Below, one piece after another: positions 19,239 through 28,094 of a stretch of 64,000 bases of DNA. The notes under the pieces are model-generated. The model was not told the origin of the DNA, searched no databases, and saw nothing but the letters and a program-made list of their open reading frames with translations. The translations under genes and the position numbers were made by a program. How positions within the stretch are numbered: position 1 is the stretch's first letter; every line of letters starts with the position of its first letter. The DNA is from Sediminicola sp040566555 (GTDB lineage Bacteria > Bacteroidota > Bacteroidia > Flavobacteriales > Flavobacteriaceae): NCBI RefSeq assembly GCF_040566555.1, contig NZ_JBEWYP010000001.1, positions 310,001 through 374,000 on the forward strand, in the 5' to 3' direction.

Positions 19239-19892
19239 ATGAAGAAGAATTTAATTTACCTTTTACTGTTTACCTCTGTGGCATTACATGCCCAAAAGAA
19301 TATTTACGAAAGTGATAAGTTTGATGCGCTTAGCAGCGAACACGAGGTCTTGGCCATTATTCCCTTTCTGACCAATTTGGAACTCAAAGACCAAATCTCA
19401 AAAAATGAGCTTAAGGCTCTTGAAAAAAAGGAGGGCTATGCGGTTCAGGATGCATTGGAGATTTACTTCTCGCGTATAAAAAAGAAAAAGAAATTTTCTG
19501 TGGAATTTCAAAATATCAAAAACACCAACGCTATTTTGGCGAAGAATGATATTGATTATGACAATATTGATGTTTACACAATTAAAGAACTTTGCAAAAT
19601 ATTGGAGGTGGATGGTATCATCAGTGGTAACCTCGACATGAATATATTACTCTCAAAAGGGATCCCTGCCGGCTTCAGTTTCATTGATTACCTTATGGGT
19701 GATTCCAATTATGGAAGAATCGGCATGAAGATCAGTGATGGGCAAAGCGGAAAATTATTGTGGAAATACGAAAAGGAGATCAACAAGAAATCTGGAAAAA
19801 ACACCAATGACCTTATCGATGGCATGATGAAATCCGCTACCCGTAAATTTCCTTATGAAAGGGAAAAGGCGAAAAATAGAAAAAGGGATTAA
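19239..19892 (+). CDS. Secreted protein of unknown function
   Basis: A 217-residue protein with a signal peptide (MKKNLIYLLLFTSVALHAQ). The mature part, with IIPFLTNLELKDQ and LCKILEVDGIISGNLDMN, resembles the periplasmic nucleotide-free alpha/beta fold of GNA1162/TolB-N-like lipoprotein families, but I am not certain. The basic C-terminus is KNRKRD. It starts 10 bp after the TonB receptor and is probably co-expressed with it. Its stop codon overlaps that of the convergent cysteine desulfurase by 4 bp. Confidence 0.75.
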   Translation: MKKNLIYLLLFTSVALHAQKNIYESDKFDALSSEHEVLAIIPFLTNLELKDQISKNELKALEKKEGYAVQDALEIYFSRIKKKKKFSVEFQNIKNTNAILAKNDIDYDNIDVYTIKELCKILEVDGIISGNLDMNILLSKGIPAGFSFIDYLMGDSNYGRIGMKISDGQSGKLLWKYEKEINKKSGKNTNDLIDGMMKSATRKFPYEREKAKNRKRD

Positions 19893-21037
19893 TCGTTCGC
19901 GTAGGCCTTCAACACACTTATAACATAGTCCAACTCTTCTTTTGTATTGTATTTAGAAAAAGAGAAACGCAATGATGGCCTCTTTAGTTCATCTTTGGAA
20001 AGGATCTCTCCCAGCACGTGGGAACCTAGATCACTCCCAGATTGGCATGCACTTCCTTTAGAACAAGCAATACCCTTAAGATCCAAATGAAAGAGCAACA
20101 TTAAGGCCTTTTCTTCACTATAGGGAAGACACACATTGACCAAAGTATAGGTACTCTTGTCCAAATCTCCAGACAGGCCATTAAATGTAATCTCGGGAAG
20201 TTCTTTCCCTAGCTTTTCAATAAAGTACTTTTTCAGATCAGTGACGTAGTTACGTTCCGCATCCATATTTTTATAGGCAACGATAAAAGCCTCTTCCAAA
20301 CCAACTATATTGTGGAAAGATTCTGTTCCCGCTCTAAACCCCCGTTCTTGGGAGCCCCCGAAAATTAATGGTTTAAGCCCGGTATTTCTTTTTATATATG
20401 CAAAACCAATACCCTTGGGACCATGGAATTTATGAGCTGCAGCCGTTAAGAAATCAATTTGTGTATTTTTCACGTCCCATTCATAATGTCCCACGGACTG
20501 TACGGTATCTGAATGAAAAAGTGCATGGTTATCCGCACAAAGTTTTCCTATGGCATCAATATCTATTTTATTGCCAATTTCATTATTGACATGCATTAGA
20601 CTGACCAACTTCTTGGAATCATCCTGTTGCAACAAAGATGTCAAGTGCAACATATCTGGATTTCCGGAGGGATCTAAATTCACAAAGTGAAGGGTTACCC
20701 CATATTCTTTGGCCAATTCTTCGGCTGTATGCAATACGGCATGGTGCTCTATTTTGGAGGTGATCAAAGTCTTTACACCCAAATCCCTAACCGCACCCCT
20801 CAGGATCATATTATCAGCCTCTGTACCCCCGGAGGTAAATATTATTTCCGAAGGATGTGCATTGAGTTCCTTAGCTATCGTTTTTCTGGCTTTTTCAATG
20901 GCTGTCTTTGCAGAACGCCCAAAACTATGGGTAGAAGATGGGTTCCCATAAAAATTGGCAAGTGCATCCTGCATTTTTACAATAACTTCTTCCCTCACCT
21001 GCGTGGTCGCAGCACTATCCAGATATACTCTTTGCAT
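19889..21037 (-). CDS. Cysteine desulfurase (NifS/IscS family)
   Basis: A 382-residue PLP enzyme that removes sulfur from cysteine for Fe-S or tRNA thiolation. The N-terminus is MQRVYLDSAATTQV. The PLP lysine is K203 in AAHKFHGPKG. The persulfide cysteine is C331 in KGSACQSGS, on a long loop, so this is the group I (IscS/NifS) type rather than SufS. No iscU or iscR is adjacent. The gene is single on its strand and overlaps the stop of the preceding convergent gene by 4 bp. Confidence 0.93.
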   Translation of the reverse strand: MQRVYLDSAATTQVREEVIVKMQDALANFYGNPSSTHSFGRSAKTAIEKARKTIAKELNAHPSEIIFTSGGTEADNMILRGAVRDLGVKTLITSKIEHHAVLHTAEELAKEYGVTLHFVNLDPSGNPDMLHLTSLLQQDDSKKLVSLMHVNNEIGNKIDIDAIGKLCADNHALFHSDTVQSVGHYEWDVKNTQIDFLTAAAHKFHGPKGIGFAYIKRNTGLKPLIFGGSQERGFRAGTESFHNIVGLEEAFIVAYKNMDAERNYVTDLKKYFIEKLGKELPEITFNGLSGDLDKSTYTLVNVCLPYSEEKALMLLFHLDLKGIACSKGSACQSGSDLGSHVLGEILSKDELKRPSLRFSFSKYNTKEELDYVISVLKAYAND

Positions 21038-21139
21038 GAAACAAAATTTCAGATTATATAATGGCCAAAAATAAATGAAATAAAGTTAATTTCTCCTAAA
21101 TAGAGGTAAAAGCTATAGGGAATTCCCTTTTTTTTGAAT

Positions 21140-21147
21140 TAAATTTG
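21140..21147 (+). promoter_or_regulatory. Candidate -7 box giving a near-leaderless transcript
   Basis: TAAATTTG fits TAnnTTTG and ends only 4 bp before the ATG at 21152, so the predicted transcript begins at or next to the start codon. Confidence 0.45.
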
Positions 21148-21151
21148 ACGC

Positions 21152-21652
21152 ATGAAACAAGTTATTCTTTTTGCTTTTTTAGGTTTATTACTCTCCTGCG
21201 ATGACGGGGATCTTCAAATAGAAACGTTGAATTTTGACGATAGCACTATAGCCTTTTGCGGAACCGCTACCACAGCGAGTCAGGTCTTCTTCAAGATTAA
21301 TGGCGATGAAGCGTTAATATTGACCTTGGAAGCAGGGATTTTAAAAAATGAAGTTTCGGACGGCAGCCTCGAAAGTGCCATTCCCGGTAATTCAAAAATC
21401 ACTTATAGAATTTTTTCCGGCACTGTGAGCAACACTTACTTTTGTAGTGATATCCCACCCACAAGTCCTACAGTTGTTGATGAAATTGAGGCTATAGATG
21501 GGAAGGTCCTCGTAAATACCATTCTCTTGGAGGACGGGATCACATACCAACACACCATTCAATTAAGCGAAATATCGCTAGTGAACGAGAATGGATCTAG
21601 GATCACGGATTTAAGCATCAATGATTTTGGAGTGGTAACAACCACCGAGTAA
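21152..21652 (+). CDS. Small lipoprotein of unknown function
   Basis: A 166-residue protein with a lipobox-type signal, FAFLGLLLSC at residues 7-16, so it is probably acylated on C16. The mature part is acidic and beta-rich, with two further cysteines (IAFCGTA and YFCSDIP) that could form a disulfide. I do not recognise the family. A -7 box ends 4 bp upstream of the start. Its stop is 2 bp from that of the convergent Smr gene. Confidence 0.75.
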   Translation: MKQVILFAFLGLLLSCDDGDLQIETLNFDDSTIAFCGTATTASQVFFKINGDEALILTLEAGILKNEVSDGSLESAIPGNSKITYRIFSGTVSNTYFCSDIPPTSPTVVDEIEAIDGKVLVNTILLEDGITYQHTIQLSEISLVNENGSRITDLSINDFGVVTTTE

Positions 21653-21654
21653 TT

Positions 21655-22203
21655 TTACGCATTCTGATAAATATAAACCTCGGTTGCCCCTAGTCCATAC
21701 TTCTGGTAATCCGCATCATAATATTTAACATTCTCATATCTTTTAAAGAGGTAGTACAGTTCTTCCTTAAGAATTCCTTCTCCCACTCCATGTATGAATA
21801 CCACTTTTTGGATACGTTTGCCCATTGCGAATTCCAATTGTCTTTTGGCAGCATCCAATTGGATATTTAATATTTCATAATTGCTCATACCTCTATTGGA
21901 GGGTACTAATTGATGGATGTGAAGATCAACTTCCATCTTTGGGGCACTGCGTTCTTTAGGCTTAACGGTCTGTGTATTTCTCCTTTTTGGAGTTTCTTTT
22001 TCCTTTTTTATTCGTGCCACCTCAAAATTATGGACCGTGATGTCATCCGTATTGGCAACCAACATTAATTCTCCCGGTGAAAAACTGAGCATAAAACCTT
22101 CCTCTGTCTCAACGGAAATTAGATTTCCCTGGATACCCTTTACGATTCCAACAATAACATCATCTACGGTCTCTACCTTGTCCCCTACTTTAAACTTGCT
22201 CAT
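21655..22203 (-). CDS. Smr-domain protein with N-terminal KOW/DUF2027-like region
   Basis: A 182-residue protein. Residues 1-50 (KFKVGDKVETVDDVIVGIV) look like a small SH3-like/DUF2027 barrel. A basic linker follows, and the Smr domain starts near residue 95 with DLHIH and the signature HGVGEGIL. MutS2-type Smr domains nick nucleic acid or bind ribosomes; the free-standing form here has no MutS part. Its start overlaps the stop of the upstream small membrane gene by 4 bp, which indicates coupling. Confidence 0.85.
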   Translation of the reverse strand: MSKFKVGDKVETVDDVIVGIVKGIQGNLISVETEEGFMLSFSPGELMLVANTDDITVHNFEVARIKKEKETPKRRNTQTVKPKERSAPKMEVDLHIHQLVPSNRGMSNYEILNIQLDAAKRQLEFAMGKRIQKVVFIHGVGEGILKEELYYLFKRYENVKYYDADYQKYGLGATEVYIYQNA

Positions 22204-22397
22204 GATTGGTCCTTTTCCTCATTTGTCTCTCCATCATTACCATTACTCCAGATCTGTGTGGATTTATAAATCCCGAACATCAACAAAACTATCCCGATGC
22301 TTAATGCGTATTCTTTTTGCATATATGATTCACCTGCTCCCATGATCAAGGCACCTGTAATGATGAGCAAAAAATAAATAATTCGTTTTGTTTTCAT
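22200..22397 (-). CDS. Small two-helix membrane protein
   Basis: A 65-residue protein with two hydrophobic segments (IIYFLLIITGALIMGAG and YALSIGIVLLMFGIY) and an acidic tail (NEEKDQS). No family is recognised. It overlaps the Smr gene downstream by 4 bp. A minus-strand TAATTTTG (22409-22402) ends 4 bp before its ATG. Confidence 0.7.
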   Translation of the reverse strand: MKTKRIIYFLLIITGALIMGAGESYMQKEYALSIGIVLLMFGIYKSTQIWSNGNDGETNEEKDQS

Positions 22398-22401
22398 TCC
22401 C

Positions 22402-22409
22402 CAAAATTA
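22402..22409 (-). promoter_or_regulatory. Candidate -7 box giving a near-leaderless transcript
   Basis: Minus-strand TAATTTTG fits TAnnTTTG and stops 4 bp upstream of the ATG at 22397. The 43-bp divergent gap to the next gene leaves no room for longer leaders on either side. Confidence 0.4.
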
Positions 22410-22440
22410 ATAGTAATTTTCACCAAAAGAATCTATTTTC

Positions 22441-22743
22441 ATGAAAATACTCCCTTTTTTGATGTTATTTTCTTTGGATGATTTTATGCTTCCATGCTTA
22501 AACAAAAAGCTCCTAGGCATTGAATGTCCTGGATGTGGCCTACAAAGAGCCGTATCCTTGATATTCCAAGGACAATTTAGGGAAGCTTTTCTAATGTACC
22601 CCGCAATATATCCTCTGATACCACTACTGGGATTCTTATTGTTCAATAATTTTTATCCCGTAAAACACGCCAATAAAATAATTATAGCCTTAACCGCTTC
22701 AACTATATTACTTATAATTACCAACTTTATTTTTAAACTTTAA
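22441..22743 (+). CDS. DUF2752 family membrane protein
   Basis: A 100-residue membrane protein with the DUF2752 signature ECPGCGLQRAV near residue 30 and two hydrophobic segments after it (PAIYPLIPLLGFLLF and a C-terminal helix). The invariant cysteines may bind a metal or form a disulfide; the function is unknown. It heads a unit of three small membrane proteins on the plus strand. Confidence 0.85.
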   Translation: MKILPFLMLFSLDDFMLPCLNKKLLGIECPGCGLQRAVSLIFQGQFREAFLMYPAIYPLIPLLGFLLFNNFYPVKHANKIIIALTASTILLIITNFIFKL

Positions 22744-22759
22744 AACTAAACCTTTATTT

Positions 22760-23092
22760 ATGGAACAACAGAAATTACCGAATGCCACAATGATTATTGT
22801 ACTAAGTATCGCCTCCATTGTCCTATGTTGGTGCTATGGTATTCTTGGCCTCATATTGGCCGTAATAGCATTGATTTTGGCAAATAAATCTGCGAATCTT
22901 TATAAGACTAGCCCAGAATTATATACCGATTATAGCACTATAAAAACAGGAAAGATTCTGGCCATTATCGGATTGGTACTGAACATTCTCTTTATTTTGA
23001 TGATTGTTTGGGTAATATCTATGGTAGGATGGGATGCGCTACAGGATGAAGAATTAATGCGAGAGCGAATGGAAGATATAATGAACCAATAA
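22760..23092 (+). CDS. CCC-motif membrane protein, copy 1
   Basis: A 110-residue protein with two membrane segments (about 10-40 and 70-95). The first holds a cysteine cluster, here CWC in VLCWCYGILGL, which is a variant of the family's CCC motif. Between the segments is the conserved ANLYKTSPELYTDYS stretch. The acidic tail is REEMEDI-like (RERMEDIMNQ). Members of this Bacteroidetes family have no known function. It follows the DUF2752 gene by 16 bp and precedes a paralogue by 10 bp. Confidence 0.8.
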   Translation: MEQQKLPNATMIIVLSIASIVLCWCYGILGLILAVIALILANKSANLYKTSPELYTDYSTIKTGKILAIIGLVLNILFILMIVWVISMVGWDALQDEELMRERMEDIMNQ

Positions 23093-23102
23093 AAGCAATA
23101 CT

Positions 23103-23411
23103 ATGAATAGGGAACCGTTACCAGGAGCAAGCAACGCTATGGCCATGGGAATTATTTCCATAATAACACCATTTCTATGTTGTGGCCCTTTTGGTATTAT
23201 ATTTAGTATCATAGGCCTAATAAGTGCAGGTAAGGCTGAAAATTTATATTATGATAATCCAGAATTGTACTCGGGCTTTGAAAATGTAAAAACAGCCAAA
23301 ATCCTTTCCTATATAGGCTTGGGTATATCCCTTGTCTGTTTATTGGCTCTGATTCTGTTTTTTGGTACTATAGTAGCCATAATTACAACAGGCAGTTTCG
23401 ACCAGTATTAA
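23103..23411 (+). CDS. CCC-motif membrane protein, copy 2
   Basis: A 102-residue paralogue of the gene 10 bp upstream. It has PFLCCGPFGIIF (CC pair) in the first membrane segment, then ENLYYDNPELYSGFENVKTAK between segments (quoted as ENLYYDNPELYSGF) and a second hydrophobic segment. The tandem arrangement with a DUF2752 gene suggests a heteromeric membrane complex, but that is inference. A strong terminator follows. Confidence 0.8.
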   Translation: MNREPLPGASNAMAMGIISIITPFLCCGPFGIIFSIIGLISAGKAENLYYDNPELYSGFENVKTAKILSYIGLGISLVCLLALILFFGTIVAIITTGSFDQY

Positions 23412-23427
23412 CCAATTGCACAACCAT

Positions 23428-23464
23428 AAAAAAAATCCCCCTGAAGAGTCAGGGGATTTTTTTT
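23428..23464. terminator. Bidirectional intrinsic terminator
   Basis: An A-run, TCCCC(C)TGA, loop AGAG, TCAGGGGA, then a T-run. It lies between the convergent CCC-motif and recQ genes. Confidence 0.88.
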
Positions 23465-23481
23465 ATTCTTTAATTAGGGCC

Positions 23482-25683
23482 CTAATTGGCCACTTCGCTT
23501 ATAAATTTTAATCGGTACAGCCGAAGCTCCTCGTCTTCATAATCCCCATCAAATTCTTTGATTGCTTCTTCAATATTGTCCGTTTCCGCATCCAGAAAGT
23601 AATCATGTATTTCTTCTTGTTGGTCGTCGTCTAAAATTTCATCTACCCAATAACTCAGATTGAGTTTGGTTCCACTAAAAACAATCTGCTCCATTTCCTT
23701 TATCAGTTCAGAAATGTTCAATCCTTTAGCGGCAGCAATGTCGTCTAGAGGTAATTTTTTATCTACGTTTTGGATAATATAGAGCTTAAGGCCCGAGTTA
23801 GCTCCCGTACTTTTAACTACAAGATCGTCCGGTCTTAGAATATCATTCTCCTCAACATAATTGGCAATGAATTTCACAAAAGGTTTCCCATATTTCTTGG
23901 CTTTGCCTTCGCCTACTCCATGAATATTGACCAGTTCTTCCACCGTAATAGGATACTTTAACGCCATATCCTGCAAAGAGGGGTCCTGGAATACCACAAA
24001 TGGTGGCACCTCTAATTTTTTAGCTTCCTTTTTCCTAAGGTCCTTCAACAATTGCAATAAGTTTTCATCGGCCACCCCACCTGCGGTCTTTGCCGCACTT
24101 ACAATGGCATCATCTGCTGCCTGGCTATAGATATGGTCCATCGTCATCATAAACGACGTAGGGTTCTTCAGAAAATTGGCCCCTTTTTCCGTAACATGCA
24201 GGATTCCGTATTGCTCAATTTCCTTCTTCATAAGCCCCGCGACCAAGGTCTGCCGTATGAGGGCCATCCAATATCCTTTATCTTTCTCTTCCCCTATACC
24301 AAAAAATGGCTTTTCATCAGTTTTATGAGAAGATATCAGGGCATTGACCTTTCCCGTCAAGGTTTTGACAATTTCCTTGGATTTGAACTTTTCATTCGTA
24401 CCCTGCACTACCTGGATAAGCTTAACAACATCATCTTTGGCCTCCTGCTTTTCCTTGGGGTTTCTGGTATTATCATCCATTTCCGCTCCTTCGCCGTTCA
24501 CCTCATCAAATTCCTCTCCGAAATAATGAAGGATAAACTTTCTACGCGACATGGAGGTTTCGGCATAACCCACTACTTCCTGTAGGAGGGCGTTCCCTAT
24601 TTCTTGTTCCGCTACTGGTTTACCGGACATGAACTTTTCTAATTTCTCAATATCCTTGTAGGAATAAAACGCAAGACAATGACCTTCGCCACCATCCCTT
24701 CCTGCACGGCCAGTTTCCTGATAGTAACTTTCAATACTTTTAGGCATATCATGGTGGATCACAAACCTCACATCTGGTTTGTCTATTCCCATTCCAAATG
24801 CAATGGTAGCTACCACAACATCAACACCTTCCATCAAAAACATATCTTGGTACTTAGATCTTGTTTTTGCATCAAAGCCCGCATGATAAGGAACGGCACT
24901 GATGCCATTGACCTGTAATATCTGGGCCAGTTCTTCTACCTTTTTACGGCTCAAACAATATATAATTCCTGATTTACCTGAATTTTGTTTTACAAAACGG
25001 ATGATATCCCCCTCTACGTTGGCTGTTTTTGGGCGTACCTCATAATATAAATTTGGTCTGTTGAAAGACGCCTTAAAAACCTTAGCCTCTGTAATTCCCA
25101 AATTTTTAATGATATCCTCCTGTACTTTTGGGGTGGCGGTAGCCGTTAAACCAATAATTGGTATATCGTCGCCCAACCTAGCAATAATGGCACGTAAATT
25201 TCGATATTCAGGTCTAAAGTCGTGTCCCCATTCCGAGATACAATGAGCCTCATCCACGGCCACAAAGGATACTTTTACAGATTGCAAGAAATCTACATAT
25301 TCCTCCTTGGTGAGGGATTCCGGTGCAACATAAAGCAATTTTGTAATTCCACTGGTTATATCATCCTTAACCTGCCTAATTTCGGTTTTGGTCAAAGATG
25401 AATTTAATACGTGGGCAATGCCATTTTCAGAAGATATTCCACGAATGGCATCCACTTGGTTTTTCATCAGGGCTATTAGTGGAGAGACCACGATGGCCGT
25501 TCCTTCTTGCATAAGAGCAGGGAGCTGGTAGCAAAGGGATTTACCCCCACCAGTAGGCATAATTACAAAGGTGTTCTTTCCTTGTACTATATTTTTTATG
25601 ACTTGTTCTTGAAGACCTTTGAACTTTGAAAATCCAAAGTATTTTTTTAATGAGGCATGTATATCCATTCCATTCAAACCCAT
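23482..25683 (-). CDS. recQ: RecQ-family ATP-dependent DNA helicase lacking the zinc cysteines
   Basis: Start chosen at ATG 25683 (MGLNGMDIH), preceded by AAGGAA at good spacing; this gives 733 residues. The helicase core has MPTGGGKSLCYQLP, the DEAH box in VDEAHCISEWGHDFRPEYR (quoted as DEAHCISEWGHDFRP), TATATPKV, and QETGRAGRDG. The C-terminal part has RQC winged-helix and HRDC-like regions, then an acidic tail. In the RQC zinc module the usual C...CxxCxxC cluster is replaced: MSRRKFILHYFGEEF is followed by VNGEGAEMDDNT with no cysteine at all. It should unwind DNA 3'-5' in recombination and replication repair. It is single on its strand. Confidence 0.92.
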   Translation of the reverse strand: MGLNGMDIHASLKKYFGFSKFKGLQEQVIKNIVQGKNTFVIMPTGGGKSLCYQLPALMQEGTAIVVSPLIALMKNQVDAIRGISSENGIAHVLNSSLTKTEIRQVKDDITSGITKLLYVAPESLTKEEYVDFLQSVKVSFVAVDEAHCISEWGHDFRPEYRNLRAIIARLGDDIPIIGLTATATPKVQEDIIKNLGITEAKVFKASFNRPNLYYEVRPKTANVEGDIIRFVKQNSGKSGIIYCLSRKKVEELAQILQVNGISAVPYHAGFDAKTRSKYQDMFLMEGVDVVVATIAFGMGIDKPDVRFVIHHDMPKSIESYYQETGRAGRDGGEGHCLAFYSYKDIEKLEKFMSGKPVAEQEIGNALLQEVVGYAETSMSRRKFILHYFGEEFDEVNGEGAEMDDNTRNPKEKQEAKDDVVKLIQVVQGTNEKFKSKEIVKTLTGKVNALISSHKTDEKPFFGIGEEKDKGYWMALIRQTLVAGLMKKEIEQYGILHVTEKGANFLKNPTSFMMTMDHIYSQAADDAIVSAAKTAGGVADENLLQLLKDLRKKEAKKLEVPPFVVFQDPSLQDMALKYPITVEELVNIHGVGEGKAKKYGKPFVKFIANYVEENDILRPDDLVVKSTGANSGLKLYIIQNVDKKLPLDDIAAAKGLNISELIKEMEQIVFSGTKLNLSYWVDEILDDDQQEEIHDYFLDAETDNIEEAIKEFDGDYEDEELRLYRLKFISEVAN

Positions 25684-25830
25684 ACGGTTCCTTACATTTT
25701 TATTATCATCACCCTTTGATTTCAAAGGGCAAAACTTCATTTTTTAATATACGGATTTTTACCTTTGGCAAAACAATTCAGGCAAATTTATTTATTGATA
25801 TTTTAAATATACTATAAAATTAAGTTTATG

Positions 25831-25838
25831 TAATTTTG
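25831..25838 (+). promoter_or_regulatory. Candidate -7 box for kdsD
   Basis: TAATTTTG fits TAnnTTTG 57 bp upstream of the TTG start of kdsD, inside the A/T-rich divergent gap with recQ. No good -33 TTG is seen. Confidence 0.35.
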
Positions 25839-25895
25839 CGATATTAAATATAATACATTCTTTTAGTAATTCAATCACATAATTCTATTATCACA

Positions 25896-26861
25896 TTGAG
25901 CGATACCAAGGCTATATTAAATATAGCAAAAAAAACCATTGAGACAGAAGCGGAGGCCATTCACCATTTAGGCTCACTATTAACGGAGGAGTTTGCACAG
26001 ACTGTTGACCTTATCTATCAATCGAAAGGTAGGGTGGTCATTTCCGGTATCGGAAAAAGTGCTCTTATAGCTTCCAAAATTGTCGCTACATTAAATTCCA
26101 CCGGAACCCCTTCAATTTTTATGCATGCCGCAGATGCCATCCATGGTGACCTGGGCACCATACAAGATGATGATGTGGTGATCTGTATTTCTAAAAGTGG
26201 GAATACCCCTGAGATAAAAATGTTGGTCCCTTTGATTAAAAGTGGCAATAATAAATTGATCGGAATGACAGGTAACATGGATTCATTCTTGGCCACCCAT
26301 GCCGATTTTCGATTGAACACCTTTGTGGAAAAAGAGGCCTGCCCAAATAATTTGGCTCCTACCACCAGTACCACTGCCCAATTGGTCATGGGGGATGCCC
26401 TCGCCATATGCTTATTGGAATTAAGAGGTTTCAGCAGTAAGGATTTTGCCAAATATCACCCTGGAGGTGCGTTGGGAAAGAGATTGTATCTAAGGGTATC
26501 GGACATTGCAAACAACAATATGAAACCAGCAGTAAATGTGGATTCAGATGTAAGGAAGGTCATTGTGGAAATTTCTGAAAAGATGCTAGGGGTAACTGCA
26601 GTACTGGAAAACGGCAAGGTAGTAGGTATCGTAACGGACGGGGATATTCGAAGAATGTTAAATAAGTTCGACAATATTACGGGGCTTACAGCCAAGGATA
26701 TTATGACCGCAACACCAAAAACTATTGAAACCGATGTCCTGGCAATCAATGCCCTTGAGCTTATGCAAGAAAAAGGGATATCACAATTACTTGCAATGAG
26801 CGGTGAAAATTATATGGGAGTAGTACATTTGCACAACTTAATCAACGAAGGTATACTGTAA
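25896..26861 (+). CDS. kdsD: Arabinose-5-phosphate isomerase (KpsF/GutQ family)
   Basis: A 321-residue enzyme that converts ribulose-5-phosphate to arabinose-5-phosphate, the first step of Kdo synthesis for LPS. It has an SIS domain (about 35-180; VVISGIGKSALIASKI and CISKSGNTPEI) and two C-terminal CBS domains (about 205-321). The start is TTG 25896; no upstream in-frame ATG exists and the alignment is complete from MSDTKAIL. Its last base is shared with the ATG of tatC. It fits the LPS genes lptB and OstA-like in this window. Confidence 0.92.
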   Translation: MSDTKAILNIAKKTIETEAEAIHHLGSLLTEEFAQTVDLIYQSKGRVVISGIGKSALIASKIVATLNSTGTPSIFMHAADAIHGDLGTIQDDDVVICISKSGNTPEIKMLVPLIKSGNNKLIGMTGNMDSFLATHADFRLNTFVEKEACPNNLAPTTSTTAQLVMGDALAICLLELRGFSSKDFAKYHPGGALGKRLYLRVSDIANNNMKPAVNVDSDVRKVIVEISEKMLGVTAVLENGKVVGIVTDGDIRRMLNKFDNITGLTAKDIMTATPKTIETDVLAINALELMQEKGISQLLAMSGENYMGVVHLHNLINEGIL

Positions 26862-27697
26862 TGGCGAATAGCAAAAATCACAATGAGATGTCTTTTCTTG
26901 ATCATCTCGAGGAATTGCGATGGCATTTAATCCGATCCACTATCGCAGTGGTGCTTATAGGATTGGTTGCCTTTATCATGAAGGATTTCATTTTTGATAC
27001 GGTAATATTCGGTCCCAAAAGACCAGATTTTCCCACCTATAAACTATTTTGCCATCTTTCAAAAATGCTTGGGTTCAGTGAGGCTTTTTGTGGAACAGAA
27101 CCCTTGTTCAGAATTCAGAGTAGGGAAATGGCCGGACAGTTTTCTGCCCATATCTGGACCTCCATCTGGGCCGGATTTATTGTAGGGTTTCCATACATAC
27201 TATATGAAATGTGGAAGTTTATTTCTCCAGGACTTTATACCAAAGAAAAAAACAATGCCAGGGGCTTTATCTTTATTGCCTCTGTGCTATTTTTCACTGG
27301 CGTATTGTTCGGGTATTATGTAGTAGCCCCGCTTTCCATAAACTTTTTGGGAGGATACCAAGTGAGTAAAGAGGTCTTTAATGACATAGATTTAGGATCT
27401 TATATCTCCACGGTGCGTGCGGCAGTTATTGCCTGCGGACTGGTCTTTGAACTTCCTATCATCATATTTTTTCTAACCAAGATAGGTCTGGTAACTCCAG
27501 AGGTATTGAAAAAATACCGCAAAATTTCCTTGGTAGTGGTTTTAATTGTTTCTGCGGTAATCACCCCTCCGGATGTAGCCAGTCAGATCATAGTGGCCAT
27601 CCCTATTTTAGTATTATACCAAGTAAGTATTTATATATCCGGATACGTAATACGTCAAGAAGCTAAAAAAAATAAAAAGAATGCCAAATCAAGTTGA
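26861..27697 (+). CDS. tatC: Sec-independent protein translocase TatC
   Basis: A 278-residue, six-helix membrane protein that recognises twin-arginine signal peptides. The N-terminus has the family signature MSFLDHLEELRWHLI, and the conserved FVGFPYILYEMWKFISPGLY-like stretch (PYILYEMWKFISPGLY) is present near residue 110. The first periplasmic loop is enlarged (about 45-95, cysteine-containing), as is common in Bacteroidetes. No tatA is adjacent. It starts at the last base of kdsD and its end overlaps the next gene by 17 bp. Confidence 0.94.
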   Translation: MANSKNHNEMSFLDHLEELRWHLIRSTIAVVLIGLVAFIMKDFIFDTVIFGPKRPDFPTYKLFCHLSKMLGFSEAFCGTEPLFRIQSREMAGQFSAHIWTSIWAGFIVGFPYILYEMWKFISPGLYTKEKNNARGFIFIASVLFFTGVLFGYYVVAPLSINFLGGYQVSKEVFNDIDLGSYISTVRAAVIACGLVFELPIIIFFLTKIGLVTPEVLKKYRKISLVVVLIVSAVITPPDVASQIIVAIPILVLYQVSIYISGYVIRQEAKKNKKNAKSS

Positions 27698-28031
27698 AGA
27701 ATTTAATGCCTACCGTTCTAAGATGAACGAGAAGCTGATGGCCGATAACAATAAGATCATCAAAAGAATTTTTAATCTAGACACCAACGCCTATGCTCCA
27801 GGAGCATTGGATGTAAAAACAAAAGAGCTATTAGGACTAGTTGCCTCTGCCGTTCTAAGGTGCGATGATTGTGTAAAATACCACTTGGAAAGCTCTCATA
27901 AGGAAGGAGCAACCAAAGCAGAGGTAATGGAAACCTTGGGGATAGCCACCTTGGTTGGGGGTACCATAGTAGTTCCCCATTTAAGAAGGGCCTATGAATA
28001 CTGGGAGGCATTGGAGACCCAGGAAGGTTAA
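27681..28031 (+). CDS. Carboxymuconolactone decarboxylase family (AhpD-like) protein
   Basis: A 116-residue all-helical protein with the CMD core LLGLVASAVLRCDDCVKYH, which includes a redox-type CxxC (CDDC) and the following histidine three residues later. That pattern is the AhpD peroxidase-reductase site, so thiol redox chemistry is more likely than lactone decarboxylation. It overlaps tatC by 17 bp and is probably translated with it. There is no ahpC nearby. Confidence 0.85.
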   Translation: MPNQVEEFNAYRSKMNEKLMADNNKIIKRIFNLDTNAYAPGALDVKTKELLGLVASAVLRCDDCVKYHLESSHKEGATKAEVMETLGIATLVGGTIVVPHLRRAYEYWEALETQEG

Positions 28032-28069
28032 AATAATTACAAATCTGTTCCATAAAGAATATTATGGGT

Positions 28070-28077
28070 TAGATTTG
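28070..28077 (+). promoter_or_regulatory. Candidate -7 box for lptB
   Basis: TAGATTTG fits TAnnTTTG and ends 17 bp before the lptB ATG, suggesting lptB has its own promoter after the kdsD-tatC-CMD unit. Confidence 0.4.
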
Positions 28078-28094
28078 GAAAATAATACGAGTAA

